Source of the DNA: Bacillus sp. FJAT-45037
Lineage (GTDB): Bacteria > Bacillota > Bacilli > Bacillales > Bacillaceae_D
DNA length: 64,000 nt
NCBI RefSeq assembly: GCF_002797325.1
Contig: NZ_KZ454938.1
Span: 632,267-696,266, forward strand
Direction: 5' to 3'
Shown in pieces: positions 51,047 to 59,215 of the stretch. The notes below the pieces were generated by a model, which had not been told where the DNA came from, searched no databases, and was given only the letters and a program-made list of their open reading frames with translations. The stretch's first letter is position 1. Each line of letters opens with the position of its first letter. Both the position numbers and the translations under genes were made by a program.

Positions 51047-51073
51047 AAAACCAAATCACAGTGAGGTGTCAAG

Positions 51074-51289
51074 ATGAAAGGACTTCTGCAAAGGGCCATT
51101 GAGAATAAAGAAAATGTACAGATCATTTACTTATCAGAAAAAGGGGAGCTGACACAGAGAATTATTACGGTAATCAATGTCAACGATCGACATGTTACAT
51201 GCTATTGTCATACGCGAGGTCAGCGAAGAATGTTTAAGCTTGTGAACATCCTTTCTGCTCAGTTTACTAGAAAAAGGGAGATGTATTAA
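51074..51289 (+). CDS. Small WYL-like protein
   Basis: This 71-residue basic protein consists of one SH3-like beta domain (IIYLSEKGELTQRIITVINVNDRHVTCYCHTRGQRRMFKLVNILSAQF), as in WYL domains and the small Bacillus WYL-like proteins. WYL domains bind nucleic-acid ligands and regulate defence or DNA-damage genes; this protein has no DNA-binding helix-turn-helix of its own. GTGAGGTG precedes the ATG. The promoter contains LexA-box-like sites, so DNA-damage induction is likely (inference). Confidence 0.7.
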   Translation: MKGLLQRAIENKENVQIIYLSEKGELTQRIITVINVNDRHVTCYCHTRGQRRMFKLVNILSAQFTRKREMY

Positions 51290-51297
51290 TAGTGAAC

Positions 51298-51325
51298 TTA
51301 ACAAATTATTTACATGAAATTCATT
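51298..51325 (+). promoter_or_regulatory. PhoP-box-like repeats before phnD
   Basis: TTAACA, TTTACA and TTCATT start at 51298, 51309 and 51320, exactly 11 bases apart, matching the Bacillus PhoP box layout. A -10-like TACGAT follows at 51347. A 6-base inverted repeat, TTGAAT...ATTCAA, overlaps downstream. Confidence 0.5.
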
Positions 51326-51387
51326 GATTGAATGACCCATTCAACGTACGATGTTACAGTGTTAATTTTATGAATGGGGTGAAGGAT

Positions 51388-52272
51388 TTGAAGAAATGGT
51401 TGATTGCATGCTTGGTAATTGGAGGATTGGTACTAACTGCTTGTTCCTCTGAAGATACACCTGATGAAGTGGAAGAGATTGTGATGGGGTTTGTTCCATC
51501 GTCCGAATCAGATAAAATTGCCGATACTATTGAGCCTTTAGCGGAGGAGTTATCTAATGTTTTAGGTATGCCAGTCCGTGGGCAAGTTATGGTCGATTAT
51601 TCAGGTTTAGTAGAAGCCATGGGTAGTGGAAATGTTCATATAGGATTTTTGCCTGCATTTGGGTATGTGCTCGGAGAAGAAAGATATGATTTTGAAGTGA
51701 TTTTAAAGTCTGAAAGAAATGGTAGTGATTCCTACCGAGCTCAGTTTGTGGTTCGTGAGGATAGTGGAATTGAAACCATTGAAGATTTAGAAGGTAAATT
51801 ATGGGGGTTTGCTGATGTTTCATCTCCAGCGGGATATTTATTCCCGGCAGCGCATCTTGCTGAGAACTATAATGTAGATGACGTTGAAGCCTTTTTCGGA
51901 GATGCCATCCAAACAGGTAGTAATGATGGAGCGTTAATCACGTTGTATGAAGAAGAGATTGATGTGGCTACGACGTTTGAAGATGCTCGTACAGTTCTTT
52001 TAAATGATTATCCAGATGTTATGGATGAATTAAAAGTAATCGAGTATACAGGAGAAATTCCTAACGACACCATTACAGTTATTCCAGGTCTTGATGCTGA
52101 AATGAAGGCGGATATTAAAGCGGCCTTTTTATCCTTTAATGAAAATGAAGACATCATTCAAATCATGAACGACATTTACCGTTGGGATGGTATTCGTGAA
52201 GCTGAAGATGCTGACTATGATATCGTTCGTGAAACATATGACAGATTTAGAGAGTCGATTAGTATAGATTAA
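51388..52272 (+). CDS. phnD: Phosphonate/phosphate-type ABC substrate-binding lipoprotein (PhnD family), orphan
   Basis: This 294-residue lipoprotein has lipobox LTAC (cysteine about residue 19) and a PhnD-type fold: IVMGFVPSSESDKIADTIEPLAEEL, then VMVDYSGLVEAMGSGNVHIGFLPAFGYVL, and the late SNDGALITLYEEEIDVATTFEDAR. The family binds phosphonates, phosphite or phosphate. The longer frame starts 20 codons earlier, but GGGGTGAAGG lies before the TTG at 51388. No phnC ATPase or phnE permease is nearby, so it must use components encoded elsewhere. PhoP-box-like repeats upstream suggest induction by phosphate starvation. Confidence 0.88.
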   Translation: MKKWLIACLVIGGLVLTACSSEDTPDEVEEIVMGFVPSSESDKIADTIEPLAEELSNVLGMPVRGQVMVDYSGLVEAMGSGNVHIGFLPAFGYVLGEERYDFEVILKSERNGSDSYRAQFVVREDSGIETIEDLEGKLWGFADVSSPAGYLFPAAHLAENYNVDDVEAFFGDAIQTGSNDGALITLYEEEIDVATTFEDARTVLLNDYPDVMDELKVIEYTGEIPNDTITVIPGLDAEMKADIKAAFLSFNENEDIIQIMNDIYRWDGIREAEDADYDIVRETYDRFRESISID

Positions 52273-52291
52273 TTAATACATTCACATGAAG

Positions 52292-52325
52292 AAAGACCAA
52301 AGCCCACCGCTTTGGTCTTTCTTTT
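52292..52325. terminator. Bidirectional terminator
   Basis: AAAGACCAAAGC and GCTTTGGTCTTT form a perfect 12-pair stem with loop CCACC, then CTTTTT, between convergent genes. Confidence 0.92.
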
Positions 52326-52328
52326 TCA

Positions 52329-53261
52329 TTATGCCATCACTTTTGTCAGAGCTGGAATCACTTGTTTCTTTCGTGATACTACACCTTTTAGTAGGGCTGT
52401 ATGCTCATCTAAAGTGACGTTGAATGCTTCTTCGACTTGGCTAATGCCAGCACCGAATGTAAGAATCGTTGAATCGCCCTCAAGGATGTTTGTAATAACT
52501 AATACAAACACTTCGAGATCCTTAGCTGTAATTGTAGAATGAATTTCTGCTGCGATTTCTTCTTTGCGAGCAAGAACTTCATTCACATCGACAGTGTTAA
52601 CTTGCGCCACTTCAATTAGCTTGTCCCCTATAGGAAACTCTTTGCTATCAATTGAAATGATCTGCTGTGCCGTACGGTCTTCGAGCTTCGTACCTGCTTT
52701 TAGCATATCAAGGCCGTATTCTTCAAGATTCACATCTGCCAATTCAGCAAGAGCTTTCGCCGCTTTTACATCTTGTTCTGTGCACGTAGGTGATTTGAAC
52801 AATAAAGAATCAGAAATGATCGCAGACAGCATCAGTCCAGCCATTTGCTTAGAAATCTCGATATCGTTTTCAATGTACATTTTACGAAGGATCGTTGTTG
52901 TACAACCAACAGGCTCCACTCTGAAATTTAAGGGCTCTTTCGTATGAAAGTTCGCAACACGGTGATGGTCAACAACTTCGATGATTTTCACTTGCTCGAT
53001 GTCATCGACACTTTGTTGGAATTCATTATGATCGACTAATGCTACTTCCTGAACTTCTTTTGCAACCGTTTGAACAAGACGTGGAGCCTCTGCTTTGAAG
53101 TAATCTAGGGCGAAGGCTGTTTCAGGGCCCACTACTCCTAAACGAACCGCTTCAACATTCATGCCTAGTTTGTTTTTTAAGTCAGCATACACAAGCGCGG
53201 AACAAATTGTATCTGTATCTGGATTTTTGTGACCGAAAACGAGTACTTTTTCTTTCGTCAT
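52329..53261 (-). CDS. ppaC: Manganese-dependent inorganic pyrophosphatase
   Basis: This 310-residue family II pyrophosphatase hydrolyses PPi in the cytosol. DHH-family metal motifs are present in order: [33 protein letters not shown], and the C-terminal DHHA2 domain with [18 protein letters not shown] and [10 protein letters not shown] (the substrate-binding SRKKQ). The length is standard. GAGGTGTC precedes the ATG. It is monocistronic. Confidence 0.97.
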   Translation of the reverse strand: MTKEKVLVFGHKNPDTDTICSALVYADLKNKLGMNVEAVRLGVVGPETAFALDYFKAEAPRLVQTVAKEVQEVALVDHNEFQQSVDDIEQVKIIEVVDHHRVANFHTKEPLNFRVEPVGCTTTILRKMYIENDIEISKQMAGLMLSAIISDSLLFKSPTCTEQDVKAAKALAELADVNLEEYGLDMLKAGTKLEDRTAQQIISIDSKEFPIGDKLIEVAQVNTVDVNEVLARKEEIAAEIHSTITAKDLEVFVLVITNILEGDSTILTFGAGISQVEEAFNVTLDEHTALLKGVVSRKKQVIPALTKVMA

Positions 53262-53459
53262 CTAAAGACACCTCATTATATGTATTTTTTATGTGCGATT
53301 TCTTTCTGATTCATTTTACATGAAAGACCTACAATCTTCAATCATCGTAGGCGTGATCGAAAGATGAAACCATTGAAGAGACTCTAAAGTAGGACCAAGT
53401 TGCGTGCGTTAAATTCAGAAAATTATGTTATTATTGTAGTTAACGAGGGGGAGTCAAGG

Positions 53460-53933
53460 ATGGGGATTGACTGGAAAGAGCGATTGTTAAACAAGGATGA
53501 ACTGGCGAGTGGTTGGTACCGATTGTTGGCGGCATTTTATGATTTTTTGTTTTTAGGGTTAGTGATGGTCATTGCCTCGGCCGCAACGACTTCCTGGCTG
53601 ATGGTCAGATCAGAATCACCTCATACAGATGTTGAAGGATTCACGCGCTATCTCTATGCTCATGAATTTCATTTGCTAGTGATCAATTGGTTGGTATTAG
53701 CAGCTGTGTTTGTTATGACGCATATTCTCTATGTTATTCGAGCGAGACGTTCATTCGGAATGATGATTGTTGATCTACATGTCTACAACGAAGAAGCAGA
53801 AAAGCCTTCCGCATGGAGGTTGCTAGGTAGAGAGACATTGAAATATCTCTTATTTCCATTTGTACTCGTAACATTTTTTAAAAAAGAGCGCCCTCTTTAC
53901 GAGAAAATTACGAAGACCTATCTAGTAAAGTAA
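53460..53933 (+). CDS. RDD-family membrane protein
   Basis: This 157-residue protein has a basic cytoplasmic N-terminus followed by membrane helices at about 25-46, 75-97 and 125-145. The stretch ASGWYRLLAAFYDFLFLG is an RDD-type opening (R..A...D), and RRSFGMMIVDLHVYN is the conserved loop of the family. RDD proteins are poorly understood; some are linked to Na+/H+ exchange or transport. AGGGGGAG six bases before the ATG selects this start over an upstream in-frame TTG. Confidence 0.82.
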   Translation: MGIDWKERLLNKDELASGWYRLLAAFYDFLFLGLVMVIASAATTSWLMVRSESPHTDVEGFTRYLYAHEFHLLVINWLVLAAVFVMTHILYVIRARRSFGMMIVDLHVYNEEAEKPSAWRLLGRETLKYLLFPFVLVTFFKKERPLYEKITKTYLVK

Positions 53934-54025
53934 TAAAATTCTCCAAACTCAAGCAAATCTGTTTATTTATTGTCGGAATTGTAGGAAAATGAAAGAGTAT
54001 TATTTATAATGAGGAGGATGGGCAA

Positions 54026-54856
54026 ATGCTGACAAGCTTAAAAGATTGTACGACTTTACATAATGGTGTTGAGATGCCGTGGTTTGGTCTTGGTGTGTTC
54101 AAGGTGAAAGATGGAGATGAGGCAGCAGATTCTGTGCGTGTGGCAATCAACAATGGCTATCGTAGCATTGATACTGCAGCCATTTACAAAAATGAAGAAG
54201 GCGTAGGGAAGGGAATTAAACAATCTGATGTCCCGCGCGATCAGTTATTTATTACATCAAAAGTCTGGAACGCAGACCAAGGCTATGAGACGACACTTCA
54301 AGCGTTTGAAGCGAGTTTAGAGCGACTTGAATTAGAGTATTTAGACTTGTATTTAATCCACTGGCCTGTGGCAGGAAAGTTTGTTGAGACATGGAAGGCG
54401 CTTGAGAAACTTTATAAAGATGGAAAAGTGCGAGCAATTGGAGTAAGTAACTTCCATATTCATCACTTAGAAGAACTTCTAAAAGAAGCTGAAATTAAGC
54501 CGATGGTTAACCAAGTTGAATACCACCCACATTTGACACAGGTTGAACTTCGTGAATATTGTGAGAAAGCTGGGATTCAGCTTGAGGCATGGTCACCACT
54601 TAAGCAAGGTGAGCTTCTTGAAGATGAGACGATTAAGGACATTGCAGATACTTATCGAAAATCACCCGCGCAAATTATTTTACGTTGGGATCTTCAAACA
54701 AACGTTGTGACTATTCCTAAATCAATCAAAGAACACCGAATCATCGCGAATGCTGACATCTTTGACTTTGAACTATCGACAGAGGAAATGGACCGAATCA
54801 ATGCTTTAAATAAAGACGAGCGTTGCGGCCCAGACCCAGATAACTTCGACTTTTAA
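54026..54856 (+). CDS. yvgN: Aldo/keto reductase, glyoxal-reductase type (YvgN-like)
   Basis: This 276-residue NADPH-dependent reductase has the catalytic tetrad residues in GYRSIDTAAIYKNEEGVG (D and Y), TSKVW (K) and YLIHWPV (H), and the cofactor motif VVTIPKSIKEHRIIANADIF near the end. Sequence is very close to Bacillus subtilis YvgN, a glyoxal/methylglyoxal reductase, through most of its length as I recall it. Its role is probably detoxification of reactive aldehydes. It has its own terminator. Confidence 0.92.
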   Translation: MLTSLKDCTTLHNGVEMPWFGLGVFKVKDGDEAADSVRVAINNGYRSIDTAAIYKNEEGVGKGIKQSDVPRDQLFITSKVWNADQGYETTLQAFEASLERLELEYLDLYLIHWPVAGKFVETWKALEKLYKDGKVRAIGVSNFHIHHLEELLKEAEIKPMVNQVEYHPHLTQVELREYCEKAGIQLEAWSPLKQGELLEDETIKDIADTYRKSPAQIILRWDLQTNVVTIPKSIKEHRIIANADIFDFELSTEEMDRINALNKDERCGPDPDNFDF

Positions 54857-54869
54857 TTCAAACATTCCG

Positions 54870-54899
54870 CACCCACTACTTATTTGTGGGTGTTTTTTA
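54870..54899 (+). terminator. Terminator after the aldo/keto reductase gene
   Basis: CACCCAC and GTGGGTG form the stem, followed by a run of T. Confidence 0.85.
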
Positions 54900-54904
54900 T
54901 AATA

Positions 54905-55134
54905 GGAGATGTTCTAACAGCGGAGCTTCAGTTTGGTGAGGTGTCTGAGGACCAGGGCCGACATCAAGTCGAGGAAGATGAGCAAGGATGCTTAATCGTA
55001 CAAGGACTTCTCACTGCTTCAATCGGGACGAGTTATGGGATCATAAGGTCGGAACAGTAGAAAATCGGTACGTGGAGGACGGTTTGTTTAGAGTGATACA
55101 GAGGATGGGATTTTCAGTAAGTTAGTATTTTCCT
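54905..55134 (+). pseudogene. Possible decayed coding remnant in a gene-free gap
   Basis: The 347-base gap between the reductase and RsbR-like genes is less AT-rich than usual spacers and contains two adjacent open segments in different frames. One reads DVLTAELQFGEVSEDQGRHQ onward and the other ends WDHKVGTVENRYVEDGLFRV and on to a stop. Neither has a start codon with a ribosome binding site. Together they look like a frameshifted, truncated gene, but I cannot name it. Confidence 0.3.
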
Positions 55135-55203
55135 TTCATTTTAACTAGATTACTATAATATTTTTTGATATTATAATAAAAAATAGAGAAAAGGTGAGTG
55201 AAA

Positions 55204-56019
55204 GTGAACCCTATGCTTAATGTGTCTGAGCACTTAATTTCAAATGCTGAATCACTTGCTAATGAAATTCTTGAAAATATTCTTCACCAAATAGATGGAC
55301 CAATTACTGATAGCGAAAAAGACCAAGGGGTCCAAATATATTTAGAGTTCATTAAATACTTTGGAGAGTCGATTGATCATGAGAAAGAATCGAACCCTGA
55401 CTTTCTGATTGAATGGAGCAAGTCAATAGCAAGACAACAAGTGACGCCTGAAGCGAGAGTGTCAGAAATTATTGCCGGTTTCCCGCTAACACGCGCAGCT
55501 TTTGCAGATGTTTTTCTTAGAATAAGCAAGGAGTACGGTCTTTCTTTAGATGAACATGCGTTTCTTCTAAAACGAATGAATCAGTTATTAGATTTGAGTT
55601 TAAATGAAACGGTTATCGGATTTGAACGCTTAACTGATGAGTTTAAGGTAAAAACAAAAAAAGAATTAGCTAAACTATCAGCACCGCTTGTTCCTGTCCA
55701 AGATGGGATCGTCATTCTTCCTATCGTGGGGGAAGTTGATCAGTATCTTTCCGCTTTCATTATGGAACAAGTGATCCCAGATATTGCGCAAAAAGAAGTA
55801 ACTTGTGTGATAGCTGATTTTTCAGGGGTACGGTCGATTAACAACGATAATGCAAGTTACTTACATGAAATTGTGAATATGCTTCAGCTAATGGGCATTA
55901 ATATTATTTTAACAGGCATGCATCCTGAAACAGCTAGAATTGCTGTTAGTACGGGTGTTAGTATGATAAAAGTTAAATCTTATCTGACGGTACAAGTAGC
56001 TCTAAACAGTATCAACTAA
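55204..56019 (+). CDS. RsbR-like STAS protein (stressosome-type)
   Basis: This 271-residue protein has an all-helical N-terminal domain (about 1-150), like RsbRD/YqhA, and a C-terminal STAS domain (about 160-270; IVILPIVGEVDQYLSAFIMEQVIP, GINIILTGMHPETARIAVSTGV). RsbR proteins build the stressosome that controls SigB. Aligned by eye to RsbRA, the position of the first phospho-threonine (DTMVA) is NNDNA here, and the second site (AQTIV) is ARIAV, so both appear lost. GTG at 55204 has AAGGTG seven bases upstream. No rsbS or rsbT gene is adjacent. Confidence 0.82.
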   Translation: MNPMLNVSEHLISNAESLANEILENILHQIDGPITDSEKDQGVQIYLEFIKYFGESIDHEKESNPDFLIEWSKSIARQQVTPEARVSEIIAGFPLTRAAFADVFLRISKEYGLSLDEHAFLLKRMNQLLDLSLNETVIGFERLTDEFKVKTKKELAKLSAPLVPVQDGIVILPIVGEVDQYLSAFIMEQVIPDIAQKEVTCVIADFSGVRSINNDNASYLHEIVNMLQLMGINIILTGMHPETARIAVSTGVSMIKVKSYLTVQVALNSIN

Positions 56020-56026
56020 ACAGATA

Positions 56027-56075
56027 AAAGGGACGTCTAAGGAATGTGATTCATTCCAATAGACGTCCCTTTTTC
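56027..56075. terminator. Strong bidirectional terminator
   Basis: AAAAGGGACGTCTA pairs with TAGACGTCCCTTTT, with an inner GGAATG/CATTCC helix, between convergent genes. Confidence 0.92.
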
Positions 56076-56114
56076 TTGTCAGGACTAGGGTGGAAAGTAT
56101 TTGAATAAGGAAAG

Positions 56115-57068
56115 TTAATTTTTGCTATCCTCTAACCAAGATTTGATTTTCTTCCAGTGTTCTTCACTCTGTTCCCCGAATTCTTCATTAGTTGTTTCCA
56201 TTTTTTCAAGCAAGATGAGTAGACTTTCTTTTTCAACTGACTCAATTAGAGGGAAATTCGCCTCTTCTTGGTTCGCTAATAAGAGAGCGAGGCTTTCATC
56301 TGGATCATTTTTCATCGTTTCATACCCTTTAGTAGCGGCACGGAAAAAGGAGTCAATTATCTCAGGGTCTTCTTCATGAAGCGTGTCATTTGTGATTAAG
56401 ACAAGCTCATAATAAGAAGGAACTCCATAATCAGTTGGGTTAAAATATGAAATGTCATACCCTTCATGCTTTAATACCGGATATTCATGATTAATATACG
56501 CCCCGATAATCGCATCGGTCCGTTCGGTCATAATAGCCGGACCGAGTTCAAAGCCAATATCAATCATGTTGACGTTCGTGAAGTCACCACCATCATGCTC
56601 CACCATTGTTTTTAAGATCTGTTCGTTTAACGGAATCCCAGGGTAGCCGATCGTTTTTCCTTCGAGGTCACGAGGGCTTTTGTAGGCCTTATCTGCTAAG
56701 AACATGACATGATTGAGTGGACTTCTAACAATCGGCGCGACTGCGTGAACCGGTAAGCCAGCCTCTTGTGCCGTTATAATATCGGGTTGATAACTAAGGG
56801 CGAAATCTAGTTCTCCTGCAGCTGTAAGATTAATGGGGTCAGTTGGATTGGCTGGGAAGATGATGTTGACATCAAGACCCTCTTCTTCAAAATATCCCTC
56901 TTCAATGGCTACATATAAAAAAGTATGAACGGCATTAGGGTACCAATCTAGCATGATATCAATTTTCTTCAAGTCTTCCGTACTTTCTGTGCTAGTGTTT
57001 TCGGCATTGCCGCAAGCCGTCAGTAAAATGAATACTGCAATAATAGAAAGGCATTTACTTACGTTCAT
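56115..57068 (-). CDS. thiY: Thiamin-pyrimidine-precursor binding lipoprotein ThiY
   Basis: This 317-residue lipoprotein has lipobox LTAC (about residue 19) and an NMT1/THI5-type fold: IDIMLDWYPNAVHTFLYVAIEEGYFEEEGLDV, then PTDPINLTAAGELDFALSYQPD and KTIGYPGIPLNEQIL. ThiY binds formylaminopyrimidine, a base-degradation product of thiamin, for uptake. GGAGGA precedes two close ATGs; the second (57068) has the better spacing. It overlaps thiX by 14 bases and is the last gene of the riboswitch-controlled operon. Confidence 0.9.
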   Translation of the reverse strand: MNVSKCLSIIAVFILLTACGNAENTSTESTEDLKKIDIMLDWYPNAVHTFLYVAIEEGYFEEEGLDVNIIFPANPTDPINLTAAGELDFALSYQPDIITAQEAGLPVHAVAPIVRSPLNHVMFLADKAYKSPRDLEGKTIGYPGIPLNEQILKTMVEHDGGDFTNVNMIDIGFELGPAIMTERTDAIIGAYINHEYPVLKHEGYDISYFNPTDYGVPSYYELVLITNDTLHEEDPEIIDSFFRAATKGYETMKNDPDESLALLLANQEEANFPLIESVEKESLLILLEKMETTNEEFGEQSEEHWKKIKSWLEDSKN

Positions 57069-57813
57069 GTTCATTCCTCCAGCGTAATAAATAATTTTCA
57101 AGTCCTTTTACAAGTAAGAAGCCAACAATGCCGATGAATGACAGCCACACAATCGGCGCAAACACACCAGGCCCATCAAATTGTGTCATCATCCGTCGAC
57201 TAAAATAGCCAAGCCCTGCTTGGGCACCGAGCCATTCTCCAATCGCAGCACCGACGACACTTAATGGAATCGCCACTTTCATCCCTGATAAAAAGGATGG
57301 CAACGCAGAAGGCACGTACAATTTCATAAACATCGCGAAACGGCTAGCTTTCATTGTCAAAAACAGCTCTCTCAGTTCTTTCGGGGTCGAACGTAACCCG
57401 TCAAATGTGTTCACGGTAATCGGGAAAAACGTAATTAATACCGTAACGACGACTTTACTCCAAATCGAATAACCAAACCATAGAACGAAGATAGGGGCAA
57501 GCGCGATAATTGGAATCGTTTGTGACACGACGAGAAGAGGGTAGAGTGCTTTTTCGATCGGTTTAAATTGATGCATGAGCACAGCAACACTCACACCGAG
57601 AATCATCGATAGCAAAAGACCCAGTCCAACAATCGATAGTGTTGCAGGGAGATGCTCGTAGAAAAGAGTGGCATGCAGGGCAATCATTTTTTCGATAATT
57701 GCCACTGGCCCTGGAAACAGATAAGACTTTCCGACAACATAGGCACTTACTTCCCACATGACCAGCACAGTCAGTAAGAGGAGGAACGGGGCGATCGAAT
57801 GTTTAATGTTCAT
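57055..57813 (-). CDS. thiX: ABC transporter permease ThiX
   Basis: This 252-residue permease has six membrane helices of the NitT/TauT type. The coupling loop reads LFLTMKASRFAMFMKLYVPSALPSFLSGMKVAIPLSVVGAAIGEW. GGAGGG precedes the ATG, which overlaps the thiZ stop by four bases. It forms the channel for the pyrimidine bound by ThiY. Confidence 0.92.
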   Translation of the reverse strand: MNIKHSIAPFLLLLTVLVMWEVSAYVVGKSYLFPGPVAIIEKMIALHATLFYEHLPATLSIVGLGLLLSMILGVSVAVLMHQFKPIEKALYPLLVVSQTIPIIALAPIFVLWFGYSIWSKVVVTVLITFFPITVNTFDGLRSTPKELRELFLTMKASRFAMFMKLYVPSALPSFLSGMKVAIPLSVVGAAIGEWLGAQAGLGYFSRRMMTQFDGPGVFAPIVWLSFIGIVGFLLVKGLENYLLRWRNEHERK

Positions 57814-58535
57814 GACGAGCCCTCCGCTGATAGCTGATCTAGCATCTGTTGCTTGAGTTCTGCCTGCTCGCTCAAATTGGCTGTGGGACGAAACTCTTGA
57901 TACTTGCTGAGAGGAGCTTCGTTAAATAGAAGAATTCTAGTCCCAAGTTTTGTTGCTTCATCAAGATCATGTGTCACTAAGATGGTTGTAAGCGAAAGCT
58001 TTTTACACATTTCTTTGAGCCAATCTTGCATGCGTTTTCTCGTAATGGCATCAAGGGCGCTAAACGGCTCATCTAGCAATAATAGGTCACAGCCGTTAAC
58101 CACAGCTCGTAAAAAGGAAGCGCGCTGTCGCATGCCGCCTGAGAGCTCATAGGGGTACTTGTTGTCTGTCCCACCTAAACCAAATTCATTCATGTGAGTT
58201 TGGGCGTGTAGCCGTGCTTGTTTTTTGTTCATGCCATTTAATTCAAGAGGTAGAATCACGTTATCAATCATCGTCCGCCATTCAAGGAGGAGATCCTTCT
58301 GAGGCATGTAGCCCATTTGAATCTCCTTACTTTGGTGAATGGTAATACTACCAGATTGAGGGTGTTCGAGCCCTGTTAGTAGGCGGAAAATGGTGCTTTT
58401 CCCTGCCCCACTAGGCGCAAGCAGGCAGAGAAATTCACCGCGCTTCACATCGATCGTGACCCCTTTTATCGTTGGATTGATCTGTTTTTCATATGTGAAG
58501 TGGAGGTCATTGATTGTTAAGAGATTAGCGGACAT
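57810..58535 (-). CDS. thiZ: ABC transporter ATP-binding protein ThiZ
   Basis: This 241-residue ATPase has Walker A APSGAGKST, where the usual first G is A, signature LSGGMRQR, Walker B LLLLDEPFSALD and H-loop VTHDLDEAT, matching NitT/TauT-type ATPases. The frame runs 17 codons further upstream; the ATG at 58535 overlaps tenA by 11 bases and fits the family N-terminus. It powers ThiXY. Confidence 0.92.
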   Translation of the reverse strand: MSANLLTINDLHFTYEKQINPTIKGVTIDVKRGEFLCLLAPSGAGKSTIFRLLTGLEHPQSGSITIHQSKEIQMGYMPQKDLLLEWRTMIDNVILPLELNGMNKKQARLHAQTHMNEFGLGGTDNKYPYELSGGMRQRASFLRAVVNGCDLLLLDEPFSALDAITRKRMQDWLKEMCKKLSLTTILVTHDLDEATKLGTRILLFNEAPLSKYQEFRPTANLSEQAELKQQMLDQLSAEGSS

Positions 58536-59202
58536 CGCTTGGCCAAGTCTCCTCATTATTAGACATCTCCCAGAACATATACTCAAAGCGACTTGTCGTT
58601 AAGAAGATGTCTTCTAGGCGAGACAACTCAGCTTCTGGTAGACCGGTAGCTAGTTGATCGAGTACATCAATTAACCAATGGGCAATATCACCAAACTCAT
58701 CGGATTGATACATCTGAACCCATTCTCCGTACAATTCATGATCCATCGCCCCAGGAATCTCCGCCAACTTTTTCCCGATTTCATAATAACTCCACGCACA
58801 CGGAAGGATCGCTGTCACAAGGTCGATAAGCGACCCGCGTTCAGAGATGCTTAACATGTAGCTGCTGTAAGCGAGAGCCATCGGAGCAGGTTGTGTCGCT
58901 TCTAGTTCTTCGGCTGAAATCCCGAGTCTTTCGGCGTATTGGCGATGCAAGTCCATCTCAATGTTTAAGGTCGCATCTAGCATTTTTGCAAAATAAGACA
59001 TATGGGTGAGGGTTGTCGCTTTCATACTTGCTAGGGCAAAGAGCCTCGCGTAATCAATTAAATACACATAATCCTGTTTCATAAAAAATTTGAATTTCTC
59101 GAGGTCTAGGTCACCATGTCCGATTCCTTGAACAAAGGGATGGTTGTGGCTTGCTTCCCAAATCGATTGAGCTTTTGTATGTAGTCTGTTAGAAAATGAC
59201 AT
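58525..59202 (-). CDS. tenA: Aminopyrimidine aminohydrolase TenA (thiaminase II)
   Basis: This 225-residue all-helical enzyme hydrolyses aminomethylpyrimidine to hydroxymethylpyrimidine in thiamin salvage. Family marks are HNHPFVQGIGHGDLDLEKFKFFMKQDYVYLIDYARLFA with active-site aspartate and tyrosine, LPCAWSYYEIGKKL with the catalytic cysteine, and the late RFEYMFWEM block. AAGGAGG nine bases before the ATG at 59202 selects this start over one 29 codons upstream. It lies between ylmB and thiZ. Confidence 0.94.
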   Translation of the reverse strand: MSFSNRLHTKAQSIWEASHNHPFVQGIGHGDLDLEKFKFFMKQDYVYLIDYARLFALASMKATTLTHMSYFAKMLDATLNIEMDLHRQYAERLGISAEELEATQPAPMALAYSSYMLSISERGSLIDLVTAILPCAWSYYEIGKKLAEIPGAMDHELYGEWVQMYQSDEFGDIAHWLIDVLDQLATGLPEAELSRLEDIFLTTSRFEYMFWEMSNNEETWPSDVR

Positions 59203-59215
59203 TAGATTGTCCTCC

